Positions 1-10,302 of a stretch of DNA of 64,000 nt are shown here, one piece after another. The DNA is from Acinetobacter sp. TR3. Its GTDB lineage: Bacteria; Pseudomonadota; Gammaproteobacteria; Pseudomonadales; Moraxellaceae. The stretch is from the NCBI RefSeq assembly GCF_027105055.1, contig NZ_CP114264.1, forward strand, positions 930,001 to 994,000, written 5' to 3'. Each line of letters begins with the position of its first letter. Within the stretch, counting starts at the first letter, position 1. The position numbers and the translations under genes were made by a program. The notes beneath the pieces were generated by a model that saw only the letters and a program-made list of their open reading frames with translations, was not told the origin of the DNA and did not search any database.

Positions 1-80
1 TGAATACTTGCGATTATGACACTCAGTACAATGCTAGCTAAAGCGAGGTAGTGTTTTAAATTCAGTTGTTTTTCGATCAT
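1..80 (-). CDS. 5' end of a membrane or exported protein (partial)
   Basis: An ATG at 80-78 opens a frame that runs off the window edge. The visible N-terminus begins MIEKQLNLKHYLALASIVL and continues hydrophobic, so it looks like a first membrane segment or an uncleaved signal anchor. It starts 38 bases after the stop of the minus-strand lipoprotein gene, so the two may be co-transcribed. Too little is visible to name a family. Confidence 0.5.
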   Translation of the reverse strand, partial: MIEKQLNLKHYLALASIVLSVIIASI

Positions 81-118
81 GCCATATCCAAAATGAATTA
101 AGGCAAATGAGATTTACC

Positions 119-469
119 TTACTTGGTCGCGTTTATGTCAATTGGTTCTTCTACTGTAGAGATACCACCAAGTGCCTGACAAGCTTGTTTATATAATTGA
201 TATTTTTGTTGTACAACCTCATCTAGTGGGATGTCAAAAAGGTCTTCTCCATTTTTATATTGTTCAATATAAGTTGAAGCTTTTTCCTTGTTTGCTGCAA
301 GCGTTTGTTGATAAAAATTGGACATTGAAGAGGGGGCAAGCTGATTTGCTTCAATGTTTTTGCATTGGAAAGCTTGTAAGATTTTCTCAGCACGTTTGAC
401 TTCACTGGATTTGCCAAAAACACATCCAGTTAAACAGATTGCGAGCACAAACGAGAAAAAAAGCTTCAT
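119..469 (-). CDS. Small lipoprotein of unknown function
   Basis: A 116-residue protein with a typical lipoprotein signal: basic start MKL, hydrophobic core and lipobox LTGC with the acylated cysteine near residue 16. The mature part is soluble and helical, rich in K, E and Q, with three further cysteines-region residues only near C36 and C97. It would be lipid-anchored in the envelope. I do not recognise a family. The partial membrane gene follows 38 bases downstream on the same strand. The 140 bases upstream, shared with the divergent acetyltransferase gene, are very AT-rich and must hold both promoters. Confidence 0.7.
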   Translation of the reverse strand: MKLFFSFVLAICLTGCVFGKSSEVKRAEKILQAFQCKNIEANQLAPSSMSNFYQQTLAANKEKASTYIEQYKNGEDLFDIPLDEVVQQKYQLYKQACQALGGISTVEEPIDINATK

Positions 470-611
470 GATAAATAAGGTAAAATTTGAGTTATTGTAT
501 TATTGTATATTAAATTAATTTAATAAATTAATTCTTAATGTCCAACACAAAAAAATTAAGTAATTTTTAATAATTTATTTTTGTTTTAAAAAAATAAATA
601 ATCTGAGAATC

Positions 612-1220
612 ATGATGTACATAAGAAAAGCAGAGAAAAAAGACGTATATGATTGTGTTCCATTGATCTATAGTGCGGGCGTGCCTCTATTTGATTACAT
701 TTATCGGCATGAACAAATTACGGCGGAGCATTTTATTCACAAAGAGTTTTTGTCTGAATATGGGTATACCAGCTATAACTTGCATTGGGTTGTTGAGCAC
801 CAGGGGAAAGTGATTGCTGTCGTGGCATGCTATGCAACAAAAGATTTGTCTCGTATGGATAATGGAACCATTAAAAATATTTTAAAGATGTATAAATTTC
901 GGTTTCCTCGTGTGTTTATGCGAGCACTAAATTCTAGTTCAGTGGTAACAAAACCCAGTGAGACGAGCTTACATGTGGCAAATTTTGGTGTGCATCCAAA
1001 TTATCGTAGTAAAGGAATCGGCACTCAATTATTACAACATCTTAAAATGCATGCCATTGAACAAGGATATTCTGGGTTGTCTTTAGATGTTTCTAAAGCA
1101 AATCCAAAAGGGCAAAGCTTATATGAGCGAATCGGTTTTAAGGTTGTAGAGGAAACAGCTTTTAAGGATGAAAACACTCAAAGAATGCCAAATGGTAGAC
1201 GGATGGAATGGTATTTCTAA
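612..1220 (+). CDS. GNAT family N-acetyltransferase
   Basis: A 202-residue protein of the GNAT fold, which transfers the acetyl group of acetyl-CoA to an amine. The acetyl-CoA pyrophosphate loop is clear around residues 122-135 (HPNYRSKGIGTQLL, the R/Q-x-x-G-x-G/A pattern). It is followed by the N/Y region (ANPKGQSLYERIGF), where the tyrosine usually acts as the general acid. The N-terminal half is typical of single-domain GNATs with an inserted segment at about residues 80-115. The substrate cannot be read from sequence. Two ATG codons lie in tandem (612 and 615); the second has slightly better spacing to the GAGA upstream. It stands alone. Confidence 0.85.
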   Translation: MMYIRKAEKKDVYDCVPLIYSAGVPLFDYIYRHEQITAEHFIHKEFLSEYGYTSYNLHWVVEHQGKVIAVVACYATKDLSRMDNGTIKNILKMYKFRFPRVFMRALNSSSVVTKPSETSLHVANFGVHPNYRSKGIGTQLLQHLKMHAIEQGYSGLSLDVSKANPKGQSLYERIGFKVVEETAFKDENTQRMPNGRRMEWYF

Positions 1221-1299
1221 CACGATCTAGAATATGAATATTTATAACAACTACGATTTCACGTTATGCTATGCATGAGCATCATCAATCCAAATTCTT

Positions 1300-1704
1300 A
1301 TGCGAGTTTTAAACATTATTTTATATGTCTTGCTAATCTGTTGCTCTTGTTTGGCAAGTGCCAAAGATTATGATTTTTTTGCAGAAGATCATGATGCAAT
1401 GGAAAGTATGTTTGATGCTGCTTATCCCCAAATTAAAACAGATTATTCAATCTTGCATAATCTGTTTTTCCAAGATGATCGTTGGCGTGTTTATAACTAT
1501 ACCGCTTACCAAACCAATCAATTTAATCAAAAGATGTTAACGGGAGATACAAGCAATCTCTCTTTAGATGATTTTTCGATTTCACTTGGATACGGTATGG
1601 TGTATCAATTGAATAAGAATAATCGGATTGGTTACGAATATCTTTCCAGTTTTCCATTTGATCGGGGGCAATTAATTCGATTATTTTGGTTGCGCATTTT
1701 TTAA
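1300..1704 (+). CDS. Small exported protein of unknown function
   Basis: A 134-residue protein with a hydrophobic signal (residues 1-21) and a signal peptidase I site at about ASA-KD. The mature part is aromatic and ends in alternating strand-like segments with a terminal phenylalanine (...RLFWLRIF), a pattern common in small outer-membrane beta structures. I do not recognise the family and saw no good ribosome-binding site in front of the ATG, so the start is provisional. It converges on rsmD: the two stop codons share the bases TTAA at 1701-1704. Confidence 0.6.
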   Translation: MRVLNIILYVLLICCSCLASAKDYDFFAEDHDAMESMFDAAYPQIKTDYSILHNLFFQDDRWRVYNYTAYQTNQFNQKMLTGDTSNLSLDDFSISLGYGMVYQLNKNNRIGYEYLSSFPFDRGQLIRLFWLRIF

Positions 1705-2249
1705 GATTTTTTCTGGTACAAACCCGCTCTGACAATTCCTGCTTTGGTTTCTTTAATTTTTTGCCAACTAGATGGAAGTTTTAATTGAGATAATTCTCGA
1801 TCTGCTTCTACATAAATAAAGGCATTTTCCGTAATAATTGGATCAGCTAATTCAGCAAGTTCTTCCCATAATGCTAGGTCGTATGGGGGATCTAAAAAAA
1901 CAACATCAAAATGAGTGTTTAATTTCTTTAATGCTTGTTGTGCAGTGAGTGTCAGGAGCTGACAATTGTCTGCTTTTAGCAACTGAATGTTTTCTTTTAA
2001 AAAGCGAGCTTGAATCGGGTTGGGTTCGATCATCACAACTTTGGCAGCACCACGTGATAGTGCTTCAAAAGCCAATGCGCCAGAACCACTACATAAATCT
2101 AAAACTTGTGAATTTTGTATATCCCACATGAGCCAATTAAATAAGGTTTCTCTTACGCGATCTGGTGTCGGACGTAAACCCTCAATGCTAGCGAATGGTA
2201 GCGTTCTACGTTTCCAATCACCACCGATAATACGTAATTGATTCTTCAT
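1701..2249 (-). CDS. rsmD: 16S rRNA (guanine966-N2)-methyltransferase RsmD
   Basis: RsmD methylates G966 of 16S rRNA in the assembled small subunit using S-adenosylmethionine. The 182-residue protein is the usual length. It shows the family N-terminus (RIIGGDWKRR, then LRPTPDRVRETLFNWL), the SAM-binding motif I region (VLDLCSGSGALAFEALSRGA) and the catalytic DPPY motif of N2/N6 amino-methyltransferases (VFLDPPYD). Its ATG overlaps the TAA of mrdA by one base (TAATG), so it is probably translated by coupling from the PBP2 message. Convergent with the small exported protein. Confidence 0.95.
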   Translation of the reverse strand: MKNQLRIIGGDWKRRTLPFASIEGLRPTPDRVRETLFNWLMWDIQNSQVLDLCSGSGALAFEALSRGAAKVVMIEPNPIQARFLKENIQLLKADNCQLLTLTAQQALKKLNTHFDVVFLDPPYDLALWEELAELADPIITENAFIYVEADRELSQLKLPSSWQKIKETKAGIVRAGLYQKKS

Positions 2250-4249
2250 TATTCAGTGACTCCATCATTGGAATGAGAAACAGCCGTTGTTGTAACGGAA
2301 CTTGACGCTGCTGGTGTCGATGCAGGTGAATCAGAACTATTTGGTAGTTCACCAGGTTTAATACCAGCCGTCATTAAACCGCCACTCACTTGATGGTTGG
2401 CTGGACGAATAGGATTATTTTTACGAGTGACTAACCAGTAATCAAAGACTGGACGTGCAAGTTGAGCCGCCGATCCGCCATGTTTACCATTTTCCCAAAC
2501 GACAGCAATTGCGATTTGAGGATTATCCGCTGGTGCAAAGCCAACAAATAAACCGTGGTCCCATTGTCGAGAGGAAAGAGCGGCTTCATTATAACGTTTG
2601 CCCTGAGCAATACTTTTGACCTGAGCTGTACCTGTTTTACCCGCAATAGAATATTGTAATCCGCCCTTAATGCCACGCCCTGTTCCAGATTGAATGACAT
2701 CAATCATGGCTGCATGCATGTTGAGCCAATCTTGCTCTGTACCATTAAATTGAATTTTACCGTCAGGAGCATTGTGCACAGAATATTTTTTTGCGCCCTT
2801 ATTATCACGTAAAACGTGAGGCGTAACATGAGATCCTTTGTTGGCAGTAATTGCTACAGCCATCGCAAGTTGTAATGGGGTAGCAGTAAATGCACCTTGT
2901 CCAATACTCACAGAAATAGTTTCGCCTTTTAACCATTTCGATTTACGTGTACGCATTTTCCAGTCTGGACTTGGATATAGACCTGTGCTTTCACTTGGTA
3001 AATCTACACCTGTTTTTGCGCCAAAGCCAAATTGCCGCATCCAGTCATTCATTTTTTCGATACCCATACGATAAGACAGGATATAGAAATAGGTATCACA
3101 GGATACAACTTCAGCTTTATGTAAATTTACAGCACCATGACCTGTCTTTTTATGATCACGGAAGCGGTGGCTATCTCCTGGTAAATTAAAATAACCAGGA
3201 TCAGAAATTGCTGTGCCCCAATCGACAAGTCCGTAATGAATTCCACCAAGTCCGAACATCGGTTTAATCGTCGAACCCGGTGGATAAACGCCTTGTACGG
3301 CACGGTTATAAAGTGGTTGGTCTAAGTTATCACGTAGCCCACTATAATCTTTTGAACTAATGCCTGTAACGAATAGATTTGGATTGAAGCTTGGACTAGA
3401 TACCAGCGCTAGAATTTCTCCAGTCCGTGGATCCATAGCTACAATTGCACCACGACGATCTGCCAACTGTTGAGCTGCAATGGTTTGAAGGCCATAATCT
3501 ATCGATAAATAAAGATCATTTCCACGGGTTGGGTTTTGACGACCTAAATGACGTAGTACATTACCATGTGCATCGGCTTCAACTGATTCATAGCCTGGTG
3601 TTCCATGTAATAACTCTTCATAGCTTTTTTCTGCACCAATTTTTCCAATCAGGTTTGTGCCTGCATATAAATCTTTATCAATAGATTTTAGTTCTTTGTC
3701 GTTAATTCGTCCCACATAACCGATCACATGCGCAAATAATTCACCATGAGGATAGTAACGTGTCATTTGTGTTTCAATTTTTACACCCGGGAAGTCGTAT
3801 TTAACTTCGCTGAATTTCGCAATATCTGCCTCAGTCAGATTTAACTTGATGGCAATTCTTTCCGTTTTGCGTGCAGTTTTTACGCGACTTTTAAAACGAT
3901 CGACATCTTCTTGGGTTAAGCTCAGTATTGGAATTAAACGTGCAATGGTTCTATCAATATCTGTGACATCTGTACGACTTAGTGTTGCTGTAAAAACAGG
4001 ATAATTATCCGCTAAGAGTACGCCATTACGATCATAAATATAGCCACGTGCGGGTGGAAGAGGCTGTAAACGAATTCGGTTTTTATCCGAGGCTGTTGTA
4101 AAGTCGTCGTAATGAATAATTTGTAAATATGCATAACGGCAAATTAATAAAAGTAGAAAAGTAGCGACGACAAATATAGCAAAGAAGATTCGACCCTTGT
4201 AAATGCGCTTTTCTTGCTGCATGTTTTTTAAAGGAAAGTGCTGTTTCAT
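2249..4249 (-). CDS. mrdA: Penicillin-binding protein 2 (elongasome transpeptidase)
   Basis: PBP2 is the class B transpeptidase that cross-links peptidoglycan during rod elongation, working with RodA. From the chosen ATG the protein is 666 residues: one membrane anchor at about 21-42, the PBP dimer domain, then the transpeptidase with the active-site serine S326 in STIK, the SCD triad motif and K538 in KTGTAQ. The C-terminus is a low-complexity S/T/A tail. A longer frame begins at a TTG (4336), but the extra 29 residues do not look like the family and MKQHFPLK matches the Acinetobacter N-terminus as I remember it. No strong ribosome site precedes it. rodA is not adjacent. Confidence 0.93.
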   Translation of the reverse strand: MKQHFPLKNMQQEKRIYKGRIFFAIFVVATFLLLLICRYAYLQIIHYDDFTTASDKNRIRLQPLPPARGYIYDRNGVLLADNYPVFTATLSRTDVTDIDRTIARLIPILSLTQEDVDRFKSRVKTARKTERIAIKLNLTEADIAKFSEVKYDFPGVKIETQMTRYYPHGELFAHVIGYVGRINDKELKSIDKDLYAGTNLIGKIGAEKSYEELLHGTPGYESVEADAHGNVLRHLGRQNPTRGNDLYLSIDYGLQTIAAQQLADRRGAIVAMDPRTGEILALVSSPSFNPNLFVTGISSKDYSGLRDNLDQPLYNRAVQGVYPPGSTIKPMFGLGGIHYGLVDWGTAISDPGYFNLPGDSHRFRDHKKTGHGAVNLHKAEVVSCDTYFYILSYRMGIEKMNDWMRQFGFGAKTGVDLPSESTGLYPSPDWKMRTRKSKWLKGETISVSIGQGAFTATPLQLAMAVAITANKGSHVTPHVLRDNKGAKKYSVHNAPDGKIQFNGTEQDWLNMHAAMIDVIQSGTGRGIKGGLQYSIAGKTGTAQVKSIAQGKRYNEAALSSRQWDHGLFVGFAPADNPQIAIAVVWENGKHGGSAAQLARPVFDYWLVTRKNNPIRPANHQVSGGLMTAGIKPGELPNSSDSPASTPAASSSVTTTAVSHSNDGVTE

Positions 4250-4490
4250 AGGGTGTCGACTTAAATTACAAGGGAGAAAATATAAAAGGCGCGTTATTTT
4301 AACGTAAGTTGCATGATCATACTGTAGTATTTTCAATACATCATCTGAATGATGACGCGACAGTTTTTGACTTTGCAGACATTAAAATTGTAGGGACTTG
4401 TATATTAGATGCAAAATAATTCTGTTAAAGTCTCAAACTGTTTGAAATAGGATTGTCCAAGATACATTCTTAGGGAAAATGGAGAAAATA

Positions 4491-5012
4491 ATGAAAAAAT
4501 CTTACCTTTTACTAGCGGTTTTAGCATTCAACGGCGTTGTCCATGCTGAAGAAAATCCATATATGCCTGAAGCAAAATTAAAAGGGGCAAAAGACGTAGC
4601 AACTTGGAATATTGGTGCTGGTTTTACTAAAAAATTACTACATGCGAATCTTGAATGGGTAAACCCATACGGCATTGCTTATGCAAAAGTAGGCGCTTTT
4701 TTAAATGATGATAATGAACCTGGTGCGCAAATTGGCTTTCGTTATCCATATTATTTAACAGGTACAGATAAAAATGGCTATTACCTTGGTCTGTATGCTG
4801 GTCATTTAGATAGTAAAAACTATGGCGGTAAACAAAAAGGGAATTTAGGTGTTGGTACTGATTTAGCATTTGTTTGGTTGAATAGTGATCGAATCAGTAC
4901 ATTTAGTGTGGGAGCGGGAGTGCGTGACAAGATAGAAGATGGAAATGGGAAGACTGTAAAAAAAGCAGAGCCTGTTTTTCAGATTTCTTACACGTTAAGT
5001 TTTGGCTTATAG
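4491..5012 (+). CDS. Exported protein with outer-membrane-like strands
   Basis: A 173-residue protein with a clean signal peptide (MKKSYLLLAVLAFNGVVHA, cleavage after VHA). The mature part alternates aromatic and polar residues in repeated strand-like blocks (for example YLGLYAGHL, FSVGAGVRD) and ends in a strand SYTLSFGL, so a small beta-barrel or lipocalin-like outer-membrane protein is plausible. An in-frame ATG lies 12 bases upstream (4479), but GGAG at 4481-4484 is correctly spaced only for 4491. The family is unknown to me. It is divergent from mrdA, with 241 AT-rich bases between the two starts. Confidence 0.7.
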   Translation: MKKSYLLLAVLAFNGVVHAEENPYMPEAKLKGAKDVATWNIGAGFTKKLLHANLEWVNPYGIAYAKVGAFLNDDNEPGAQIGFRYPYYLTGTDKNGYYLGLYAGHLDSKNYGGKQKGNLGVGTDLAFVWLNSDRISTFSVGAGVRDKIEDGNGKTVKKAEPVFQISYTLSFGL

Positions 5013-5075
5013 GGGCGTGACTGATTGTTCATTCTTTTATAAGTCTTAATGTATCAATAATTCTGAGAGTCATGC

Positions 5076-6389
5076 ATGTTTGATTACGTCAATGAATTGT
5101 GGCAGATTTTTTTAAATCGACCTGACCATCTGGCGGTCCTAAGTATTATTCCAGTGACAGCCCTAGTAACTTGGGCTCATGTATGGATGGCTTTAAAAAT
5201 GGTGTTTTACCCAATTAATTTTTGGGGATTCCATTTAGGACCTTTACCTGTAGGTTGGCAGGGGATTGTGCCGCGTAAAGCAGGGCGTATTTCAGGCATC
5301 ATTACTGATAATACATTATCTAAGTTGGGTTCATTGCGTGAGTTTTTAGAGGCAATGGATCCAGAAGATATGGCAATGATCATTGGTGAGCAAGTTGGTT
5401 TTGAACTTGAGCACTTGATTGATGAAGTCATGATTGATCGAAATGCGGTGCTGTGGGAAAACTTACCTTATTCGATTAAGCGTCGTATTTATGCGCAAGC
5501 GCATAAACAGCTTCCAAATACTTTAAAGGAACTTGTGACTGAGCTGACCATGAACGTGGAGTCACTTGTTGACATGCGGGAAATGGTGGTGAGCCAAATG
5601 GAAAATGATCGCCGTTTGATGGTGCGCATGTTCCAAAAAGTCGGCCAAAAAGAAATTAATTTTATTTGGCATATCAGTGCTTTAATTGGAATGTTCTTTG
5701 GTGTTTTCCAAATGATCGTTTGGTTCGTTGTACCGTGGCATTGGACAGTTCCTTTTTGGGCTGCGATCTGGGGCTTTTTGACCAACTGGATCGCAATTTG
5801 GATGGTATTTAATCCGATTGAACCGCATTATATTCGTTATCCGCAGATTTTTCGTTTGACCAAAGATCGTAAGTTTCCTTGGATTGTTCCTGTGCTAAAG
5901 CTTGGTACATATAACGTTCAAGGTGCATTCATGAAACGCCAAGAGGAAGTTTCGGATGTTTTTGCGAGCGTGGTAACGGAGGATTTGATTACTCTAAAAT
6001 CCATCATGACTGAAATGATGTATGGCAGTAAAAAAGACAAAACTCGTCGTATTGTCAAGCGCCATATCAATGAAATCATGGAAACCCCATTGGTTAGAAC
6101 ATCATTGCAGCTTTCATTAGGTCCAAGAGAATATGCTAGACTCAAGACCGACTTGATTGATCGCTCAATTGAAATTACTATGGGTCCAGTATGTGATCCA
6201 GCTCTGAATGCAAGTCGTGCGCAGAAGATCTTTCAAATGTTTAGAGACCGCATCCGTGAACTGACACCGAAAGAGTTTCAGAATCTATTGCGACCTGCGT
6301 TCCAAGAAGATGAGTGGATCCTAATTGTATTGGGTGGTGTGACTGGTTTTTTTGCAGGTTTAATCCACTTATTTGTTGCTTTCTTATAA
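5076..6389 (+). CDS. DUF445 family membrane protein
   Basis: A 437-residue protein recognisable as DUF445: an N-terminal membrane segment followed by KMVFYPI, a long amphipathic helical middle, a second pair of membrane helices at about 205-250 with the signature GFLTNWIAIWMVFNPIEP, and a last hydrophobic hairpin at the C-terminus (GGVTGFFAGLIHLFVAFL). The repeated G-x-x-T/I-N...F-x-P-x-x-P pattern defines the family. It is an inner-membrane protein with no established biochemical role. It sits just upstream of adk, with a perfect inverted repeat between them at 6405-6435. Confidence 0.8.
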   Translation: MFDYVNELWQIFLNRPDHLAVLSIIPVTALVTWAHVWMALKMVFYPINFWGFHLGPLPVGWQGIVPRKAGRISGIITDNTLSKLGSLREFLEAMDPEDMAMIIGEQVGFELEHLIDEVMIDRNAVLWENLPYSIKRRIYAQAHKQLPNTLKELVTELTMNVESLVDMREMVVSQMENDRRLMVRMFQKVGQKEINFIWHISALIGMFFGVFQMIVWFVVPWHWTVPFWAAIWGFLTNWIAIWMVFNPIEPHYIRYPQIFRLTKDRKFPWIVPVLKLGTYNVQGAFMKRQEEVSDVFASVVTEDLITLKSIMTEMMYGSKKDKTRRIVKRHINEIMETPLVRTSLQLSLGPREYARLKTDLIDRSIEITMGPVCDPALNASRAQKIFQMFRDRIRELTPKEFQNLLRPAFQEDEWILIVLGGVTGFFAGLIHLFVAFL

Positions 6390-6404
6390 TTAATTTGATG
6401 TTGG

Positions 6405-6435
6405 TTGAGCAATAAATCTGTATCATATTGCTCAA
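6405..6435 (+). terminator. Perfect inverted repeat between the DUF445 gene and adk
   Basis: TTGAGCAATA (6405-6414) and TATTGCTCAA (6426-6435) form a 10-bp perfect stem with an 11-base loop, starting 16 bases after the DUF445 stop. The tail is TTTAAG, not a strong U tract, so it may be a weak terminator or a 3'-end stabiliser. It ends 38 bases before the adk ATG. Confidence 0.5.
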
Positions 6436-6460
6436 TTTAAGATTTATTGTTTTTAAATGA

Positions 6461-7126
<666 letters not shown>

Positions 7127-7140
7127 TTTAGTTTTGATAG

Positions 7141-7173
7141 AACTGTCTTATGTAGCCATAAGACAGTTTTTTT
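7141..7173 (+). terminator. Rho-independent terminator of adk
   Basis: AACTGTCTTAT (7141-7151), loop GTAGCC, ATAAGACAGTT (7158-7168), then a T tract to 7173. The 11-bp stem is perfect and sits 14 bases after the adk stop. Confidence 0.9.
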
Positions 7174-7310
7174 ATACCTATAATTATCTACGACATAAAA
7201 TGTCGCTATGTCAGATTAAATGATATAAAAACTAAACAAAAAACGTTATATTTCATTCAAGCGTACAATTTAAAAATACTGAAACTTAGAATTATTTTAA
7301 AGGGTTAACT

Positions 7311-8642
7311 ATGTTGCTGACGATTCAATCTGATCAAGTCGAGCAAATTATTCCAGATGCAAGTTCGGCAAAATCAGCCAAGAAACTCGCAAAATTCGAA
7401 GCATGGAACAATATCTCGGGTTCGACTGATCAATGGATTTGGGGAGAAATTCAGGGCAGTGCGATTTATCAAAGCGCAGTTTTTTTACCTGAACTTAAAT
7501 GCGAATGTAGTTGTCCAAGTTTTAAACGACCTTGTAAACATGCTTTAGCACTATTGTTTGTCTATACCGAGTATCAAGATAAATTTACTGTGCAATCAGA
7601 TGAAGAAAGCATACCTGATCGAGTACAAAAATGGCGAGATAAAAAAACCAAAACACTTGAGAAAAAAGAAAACAAGATTGATAAACCGATTGATGAAGAA
7701 GCACGTGCGAAACGCCAATTGGCACGTGAGAAAAAAATGGATGCAGGCATTGAGGCATTACAAACATGGTTGAATGATGTTGTCACGATGGGGTTTGGGA
7801 GATTACGTCAGCAACAACATGAAAAGTTCCGCGATATTCAAAGTCGTTTGGTCGATGCTCAAATTGCAGGCTTAGTCAGCTATTTAGATGAGTTTTCGAG
7901 TGCGCTGTATCAAAGCAATTGGCAAATGCAAAGTTCATTTTGGATAGCTAAATTACAAACAGCCGTTCATTTATGGCAAAACCGTCAACAGCTCAAACCA
8001 GAACTTTATGAAGAAGTAAAACAGCTTTTTGGTATCAATTTACCAACTGATGTGTGGGGTCAAATTGCAGTACAGTCTTTAAATGTGTATGTATTGGGAC
8101 AAGTCACACAGGAGTTGGTGAATACTCGTGGACGTTATCGTCGTCAATGGCTATGGGATAGCCAAAATTTACGCGACTATTTGTTGTTAGATTTTGAAAT
8201 TCCACCTTATTCGAACTTTGGCTTAACGTTGCCTTTCCAAAAACAACTGGTTTTAAATGCCAAACTTTATCCAGTGGTAAGCCAACAACGTCTTCGTTTA
8301 GAAGATAATTTAATGTCATTCAATGATTTGAGCCTAACGCTGGTTGCGCCAAAAGGCTTTGAAAATTTTGATCAAGCATTTACTCAATATGCGAATGGAT
8401 TAAAACAATATCCTTTGCAGTTAGTACGCTTTTTCTGGCTAGAGCAATTGCGTTTAGTCAAGCAGGACAAAGTGATTTATTTGGTCGATCAGGATCAAAA
8501 AATGTGTGAAATTGAGATTAAACAATTTGTTGAGTTATGGTTTTTAGTGGGGACTGAGCCATTTAGTGCAGGCGTTGAATGGAATGGATTGCAACTTAAA
8601 CTGGTGAGTATTTGGCAAGGAGGGCACTTTGAATGTCTTTGA
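7311..8642 (+). CDS. SWIM zinc-finger protein (YehQ-like)
   Basis: A 443-residue protein with an N-terminal SWIM zinc finger at residues 64-77 (C64-x-C66-x-C68...C75-K-H77, the C-x-C-x(n)-C-x-H pattern). SWIM fingers bind DNA or protein partners. The next segment (about 95-150) is a highly charged K/E/R helix. The remainder is a large alpha-helical region without a motif I can name. AAGGG precedes the ATG. It overlaps the next gene by 10 bases and heads the MoxR/vWA cluster, where a SWIM protein is the usual partner (compare E. coli yehQ). The cellular function of the family is not established. Confidence 0.82.
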   Translation: MLLTIQSDQVEQIIPDASSAKSAKKLAKFEAWNNISGSTDQWIWGEIQGSAIYQSAVFLPELKCECSCPSFKRPCKHALALLFVYTEYQDKFTVQSDEESIPDRVQKWRDKKTKTLEKKENKIDKPIDEEARAKRQLAREKKMDAGIEALQTWLNDVVTMGFGRLRQQQHEKFRDIQSRLVDAQIAGLVSYLDEFSSALYQSNWQMQSSFWIAKLQTAVHLWQNRQQLKPELYEEVKQLFGINLPTDVWGQIAVQSLNVYVLGQVTQELVNTRGRYRRQWLWDSQNLRDYLLLDFEIPPYSNFGLTLPFQKQLVLNAKLYPVVSQQRLRLEDNLMSFNDLSLTLVAPKGFENFDQAFTQYANGLKQYPLQLVRFFWLEQLRLVKQDKVIYLVDQDQKMCEIEIKQFVELWFLVGTEPFSAGVEWNGLQLKLVSIWQGGHFECL

Positions 8643-10270
8643 GCATATCATACAGTGAGTTTAATCAGCAGTTATTACTCAAACTGACGCTAGGGCAGCA
8701 GTTTAAACAGACTGTAAAAGTACCGAGTGAATTGCAAATCTATGTGCCTCAGCAGATTGATTCAGCTCAAGATTTATTAGTCTTGAATCAATATTGGGTG
8801 TTGATGCAACAAGCAGGTTATCAAGCGCAAGGTGTACCTGAAACCTTACAAAAGAATATTGCTGAGATTGATCAGATAGAAAATGAAAAGCAATTGGATA
8901 ATCAACTTGTGCAAATTTTGAAATGGGTTGTTGCACAAGAGTCGCCATTTTTATATCAAGATTGGGTTATTCAAATTTTCAAACTTGCTCAACTACAGCA
9001 GCAAGTGATTCCTCGTTATTTGGTGTTAAAAGTTTTACCACTGTGTCGAAACCCAGTGTTATTGGCATCAGTCTTACCTGAATTTGCATTTCAGGGCGAT
9101 GTGACAACGCGTTTGGATGATGCAAAAAGGGTGTGGAAATATGTGAAACAACAAGACGCAGCACCATTGATCCGTCAATTACAGAAATCAAAAAGTAGCG
9201 AATGGTCTTTGTTGATGAGCCAATTATGCGGTCAATTGCCGAACTTTATTCATCAACATATAGCAGAGTTTTGGTCACAATCGATTCAGAGAAATCATTT
9301 GCAAAGTCATGCTGAAAGTCTTGTGACATATAATATGCCAGTGACTCAATTTGAAGCTTTATACCAGCATGTAAAAACATTAGAACCACAGAATGCAGCG
9401 ACAGTAAGTAGTAATGCTGCATTAGCTTTCTATTTATATTATCAAGATAACGCGCTTTATCATGAAGTTATGGCGTTACTGCGTGTATGTTTGAGCTACG
9501 ATGCTCAAGCTAAAAAAGTTAAATTCAACATTAACTTAGATCAAGATGATGCATTGAATGATTATGGCTTTTTTGATCGAGAAGCTAATTTGGTCGAAAG
9601 CCGTAAAAGTTTAAAAACGGCTTACCAAAGTGCTCAAGTTGAGCAAGCTTATCAGGCATTTTGTGCAAGTCCGCAGGGCGTACTTTATCTCAAAAGAATT
9701 TTAATTCAATTGCCGCTTGCGTATTGGTTAGAATTATTTGGTACTTGGGATCATTTACTTTCATTGCATTCACAGCAAAAAGATTCGCTTTGGAATGCGT
9801 TTATTGTGTGTTGTTATCGAGAGCAACGACATGATTTAGCTTTATGGTTTTACCAACATCAAGTCAAATGGTGTGAAGCTGTAACGGCATCAAGTGGGAA
9901 CATGTTTGAACGTGAGTTATTCTTTACTTTACTAGACCAAGAACCAGCAATTGGATTGTTGTTAAAGCAACTCGAGTCCCATTACCAAAATCAAGATGTA
10001 GAACATTTTTGGTTTGTTTGGCAACGTGCCAAGTCTTTGTATCAATATCATAACATCACAGAAATGGCGGTCGTGTTATTACAACATGCATATGCGAACT
10101 TAGATTTGCAGCAGGATCAGAAGAAATTTGCATTATTAAAAGAGCAGGCCCAATGGCTGATTTTGCAAGCTTATCCAATCGACATCAGTAGTTTACAAGC
10201 TCTTTTTTCTATTTCTGAATGGAAACAACTCATTCAATTGAATCAGTACAAACAAAAACTTATTGCTTAA
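8633..10270 (+). CDS. Large helical protein of the MoxR/vWA cluster
   Basis: A 545-residue soluble protein with no signal peptide, no membrane segment and no nucleotide-binding motif. It is leucine- and glutamine-rich with repeated amphipathic helices (many LLKQLQ-like segments), which suggests a helical-repeat scaffold. A very strong ribosome site (AAGGAGGG at 8617-8624) lies inside the end of the SWIM gene, so translation is coupled or reinitiates. In related clusters this position is held by DUF5691-type proteins; I infer equivalence from position rather than from a recognised motif. No function is known. Confidence 0.65.
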   Translation: MSLSISYSEFNQQLLLKLTLGQQFKQTVKVPSELQIYVPQQIDSAQDLLVLNQYWVLMQQAGYQAQGVPETLQKNIAEIDQIENEKQLDNQLVQILKWVVAQESPFLYQDWVIQIFKLAQLQQQVIPRYLVLKVLPLCRNPVLLASVLPEFAFQGDVTTRLDDAKRVWKYVKQQDAAPLIRQLQKSKSSEWSLLMSQLCGQLPNFIHQHIAEFWSQSIQRNHLQSHAESLVTYNMPVTQFEALYQHVKTLEPQNAATVSSNAALAFYLYYQDNALYHEVMALLRVCLSYDAQAKKVKFNINLDQDDALNDYGFFDREANLVESRKSLKTAYQSAQVEQAYQAFCASPQGVLYLKRILIQLPLAYWLELFGTWDHLLSLHSQQKDSLWNAFIVCCYREQRHDLALWFYQHQVKWCEAVTASSGNMFERELFFTLLDQEPAIGLLLKQLESHYQNQDVEHFWFVWQRAKSLYQYHNITEMAVVLLQHAYANLDLQQDQKKFALLKEQAQWLILQAYPIDISSLQALFSISEWKQLIQLNQYKQKLIA

Positions 10271-10302
10271 TGATCAAGAAATCATAAATTAGGATAATCA
10301 AC

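Noticed and set aside
4250-4336. Longer PBP2 start at TTG 4336
   Set aside because: The extra 29 residues do not resemble PBP2, and the known N-terminal pattern begins at 4249.
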